Shown here one piece after another: positions 30,190 through 31,230 of a stretch of 31,230 bases of DNA. The notes below the pieces were generated by a model. That model had not been told where the DNA came from. It did no database searches and was given only the letters and a program-made list of their open reading frames with translations. The stretch is from Hyaloperonospora brassicae. Lineage: Eukaryota > Oomycota > Peronosporomycetes > Peronosporales > Peronosporaceae. The stretch's first letter is position 1, and every line of letters starts with the position of its first letter. The stretch lies in assembly GCA_947650285.1 (NCBI GenBank), contig CANTFL010001224.1, positions 1 to 31,230 of the forward strand, in the 5' to 3' direction. The position numbers and the translations under genes were made by a program.

Positions 30190-30529
30190 TATAACAGTTT
30201 CTACAATATTATGTACCACGTAACTTGAAAGGGAGTAAGTATAACAAGTCCCTAGAGATAATGTAGCCCTATATCCCTTCTTTGTTCGTTATTACTAACT
30301 TAATTGCACAACAACACGTATCGTAACGTCTATTCGTTACCCATTGCGCGTGTCTAGCATCGATTGGTGGGTTAATATAATGGCCAATATCAACCAGTCA
30401 GTAGGCCCTTGGGTCACAGCAAGAATATCAATGTATTTTTGAACATTCGAAGAGGAACACTTCAAGTAATATTCCTGGTTTTCATTTGTTGTATATGATG
30501 TTATGATGCGACAGGTTCACCCCGTTACA
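30190..30529 (+). repeat. LTR, second family (340 bp), right arm
   Basis: Mirror of 6670-7009, read on the plus strand. It starts TATAACAGTTTC (the left arm has TGTAAC, so this copy lost the TG terminus) after the polypurine run AAAGGGGGGTGGA at 30177-30189, and ends CACCCCGTTACA at 30529. The ATTGGTGGGTT and ATATCAACCA blocks lie near 30362-30400. Confidence 0.73.
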
Positions 30530-31230
30530 GGTAGATCCTACATAACACACGAACTAGCAGCACCACTTGCTGTGGACATAGCGCTGCTGAGATGCATTGC
30601 TGCCCCCGGAATCTGAGTCGACATTTACGCTTCCTAGCCGCAACAACGATGCTACAATGCACACAATCTCCGCTTGTTGATTTTCCTAACGCGCGCGATG
30701 ATGAAAGGATGGACAACACGTATCCACAGCTACGGCCATTGAGGGCAAGATTCGTAGACCGGTGTTCGCCCGCATCAGTCAATCAAGCTCCTTTTTTCAT
30801 CAACCCGACAAGTCACGAAGCGTAGGACTGTGTTGTCCTTTTCTTCCACGAATAACTGATACAAAATGCGCAAGTTGCATTCCCTGCTTCTGCAGTCGAC
30901 CATGCGAGTTTCCAAAAGCTATGCGTCGAATACCCGCCCCCAATCACGTATCCGTATATCTCGCCTCTATGTTACTGAACGCACGACAAGATCAACTTCC
31001 CTCAAACTTCGACGATAACTTCTTAGCAGAACGCAAGAAGTTTAGGTCTGACGATGTAGCAGTATTTGAAACGCCTCTGTAAACGTACACGCACTAGGAT
31101 CTGCTAGATAATCGATTGAGTGTGCCACAGCCGTATCACCTTCCAAAACCTTCAAATAAAGTGCTGTCCCGTGTGTTGAAACCACGTTCGAGGGTTGGAC
31201 CATCAAGAAGTTCAAGCATGGTGGTACGGG
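30530..31230 (+). other. Unassigned outer end of the right arm
   Basis: Mirror of about 5967-6669. The open frame 30762-31082 corresponds to the C-terminal half of the left-arm 192-codon frame, and 30592-30825 to its N-terminal half; a frameshift near 30810 separates them. I recognise no domain. The match to the left arm continues to the last base of the window. Confidence 0.45.

Larger units (their letters stand above)
18797..31230 (-). repeat. Right arm of giant inverted repeat
   Basis: Reverse complement of 5967-13868 with a 4.53 kb Copia element added. The inner edge is sharp: both arms share TTTGTACGAGGCCTATGCA (reverse complement here) and then diverge at 13868 / 18797. The outer edge is not reached; the final bases match 5967 onwards. 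Sampled stretches differ at a few percent of positions, plus small indels. Confidence 0.93.

Noticed and set aside
5967..31230. Terminal inverted repeats of one giant DNA transposon
   Set aside because: The arms contain ordinary nested LTR elements, the outer ends are not visible, and no transposase gene lies between them. An inverted duplication is the simpler reading.

Overview
The window is a dense, degenerate transposon landscape from a eukaryotic nuclear genome. No intact gene was recognised. The mix of Ty1/Copia and Ty3/Gypsy elements, LTRs that begin TGTAACGGGG and end CCCCGTTACA, and a FAR1/MULE-like DNA-binding fragment looks most like a plant-pathogenic oomycete (Phytophthora or downy mildew type). 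That assignment rests on recognising repeat families, not on a host gene.

The dominant structure is a giant imperfect inverted repeat. The left arm (about 5967-13868) is the reverse complement of the right arm (about 18797-31230), at roughly 95-98% identity in stretches compared by eye. Matching coordinates add up to about 32669 in the inner part and about 37200 in the outer part. The 4.53 kb step between those sums is a Copia element (Copia-B, 23681-28207) present only in the right arm. The right arm is still matching at the last base of the window, so the palindrome continues outside it.

From left to right: 1-43 is the end of an LTR. 1215-5290 is a badly decayed minus-strand Copia gag-pol (Copia-A), and 5442-5834 is its 5' LTR. 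The left arm then holds an unassigned segment (5835-6669), a second LTR with a polypurine tract (6670-7024), a non-coding repeat containing a minisatellite of 20-21 bp units (about 7640-8492), a short FAR1/MULE-like coding fragment (8493-8739) cut off by a Gypsy LTR (8740-9037), and a decayed Gypsy gag-pol (9055 to about 13930). The 4.9 kb spacer (13869-18796) contains a divergent third copy of the minisatellite-bearing repeat (about 16395-17270), an LTR-like segment near 15729 and an unrecognised minus-strand coding-like cluster (about 14590-15600). The right arm repeats the left arm in mirror image, with Copia-B nested inside the Gypsy 5' LTR.

The nesting gives a relative history, by inference. 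The Gypsy inserted next to or into the FAR1/MULE-like unit. It lost most of its integrase core. The whole block was then duplicated in inverted orientation. Last, Copia-B inserted into one arm. Copia-B is the least decayed element but still carries stop codons, frameshifts and changed catalytic residues, so nothing here looks able to move by itself.
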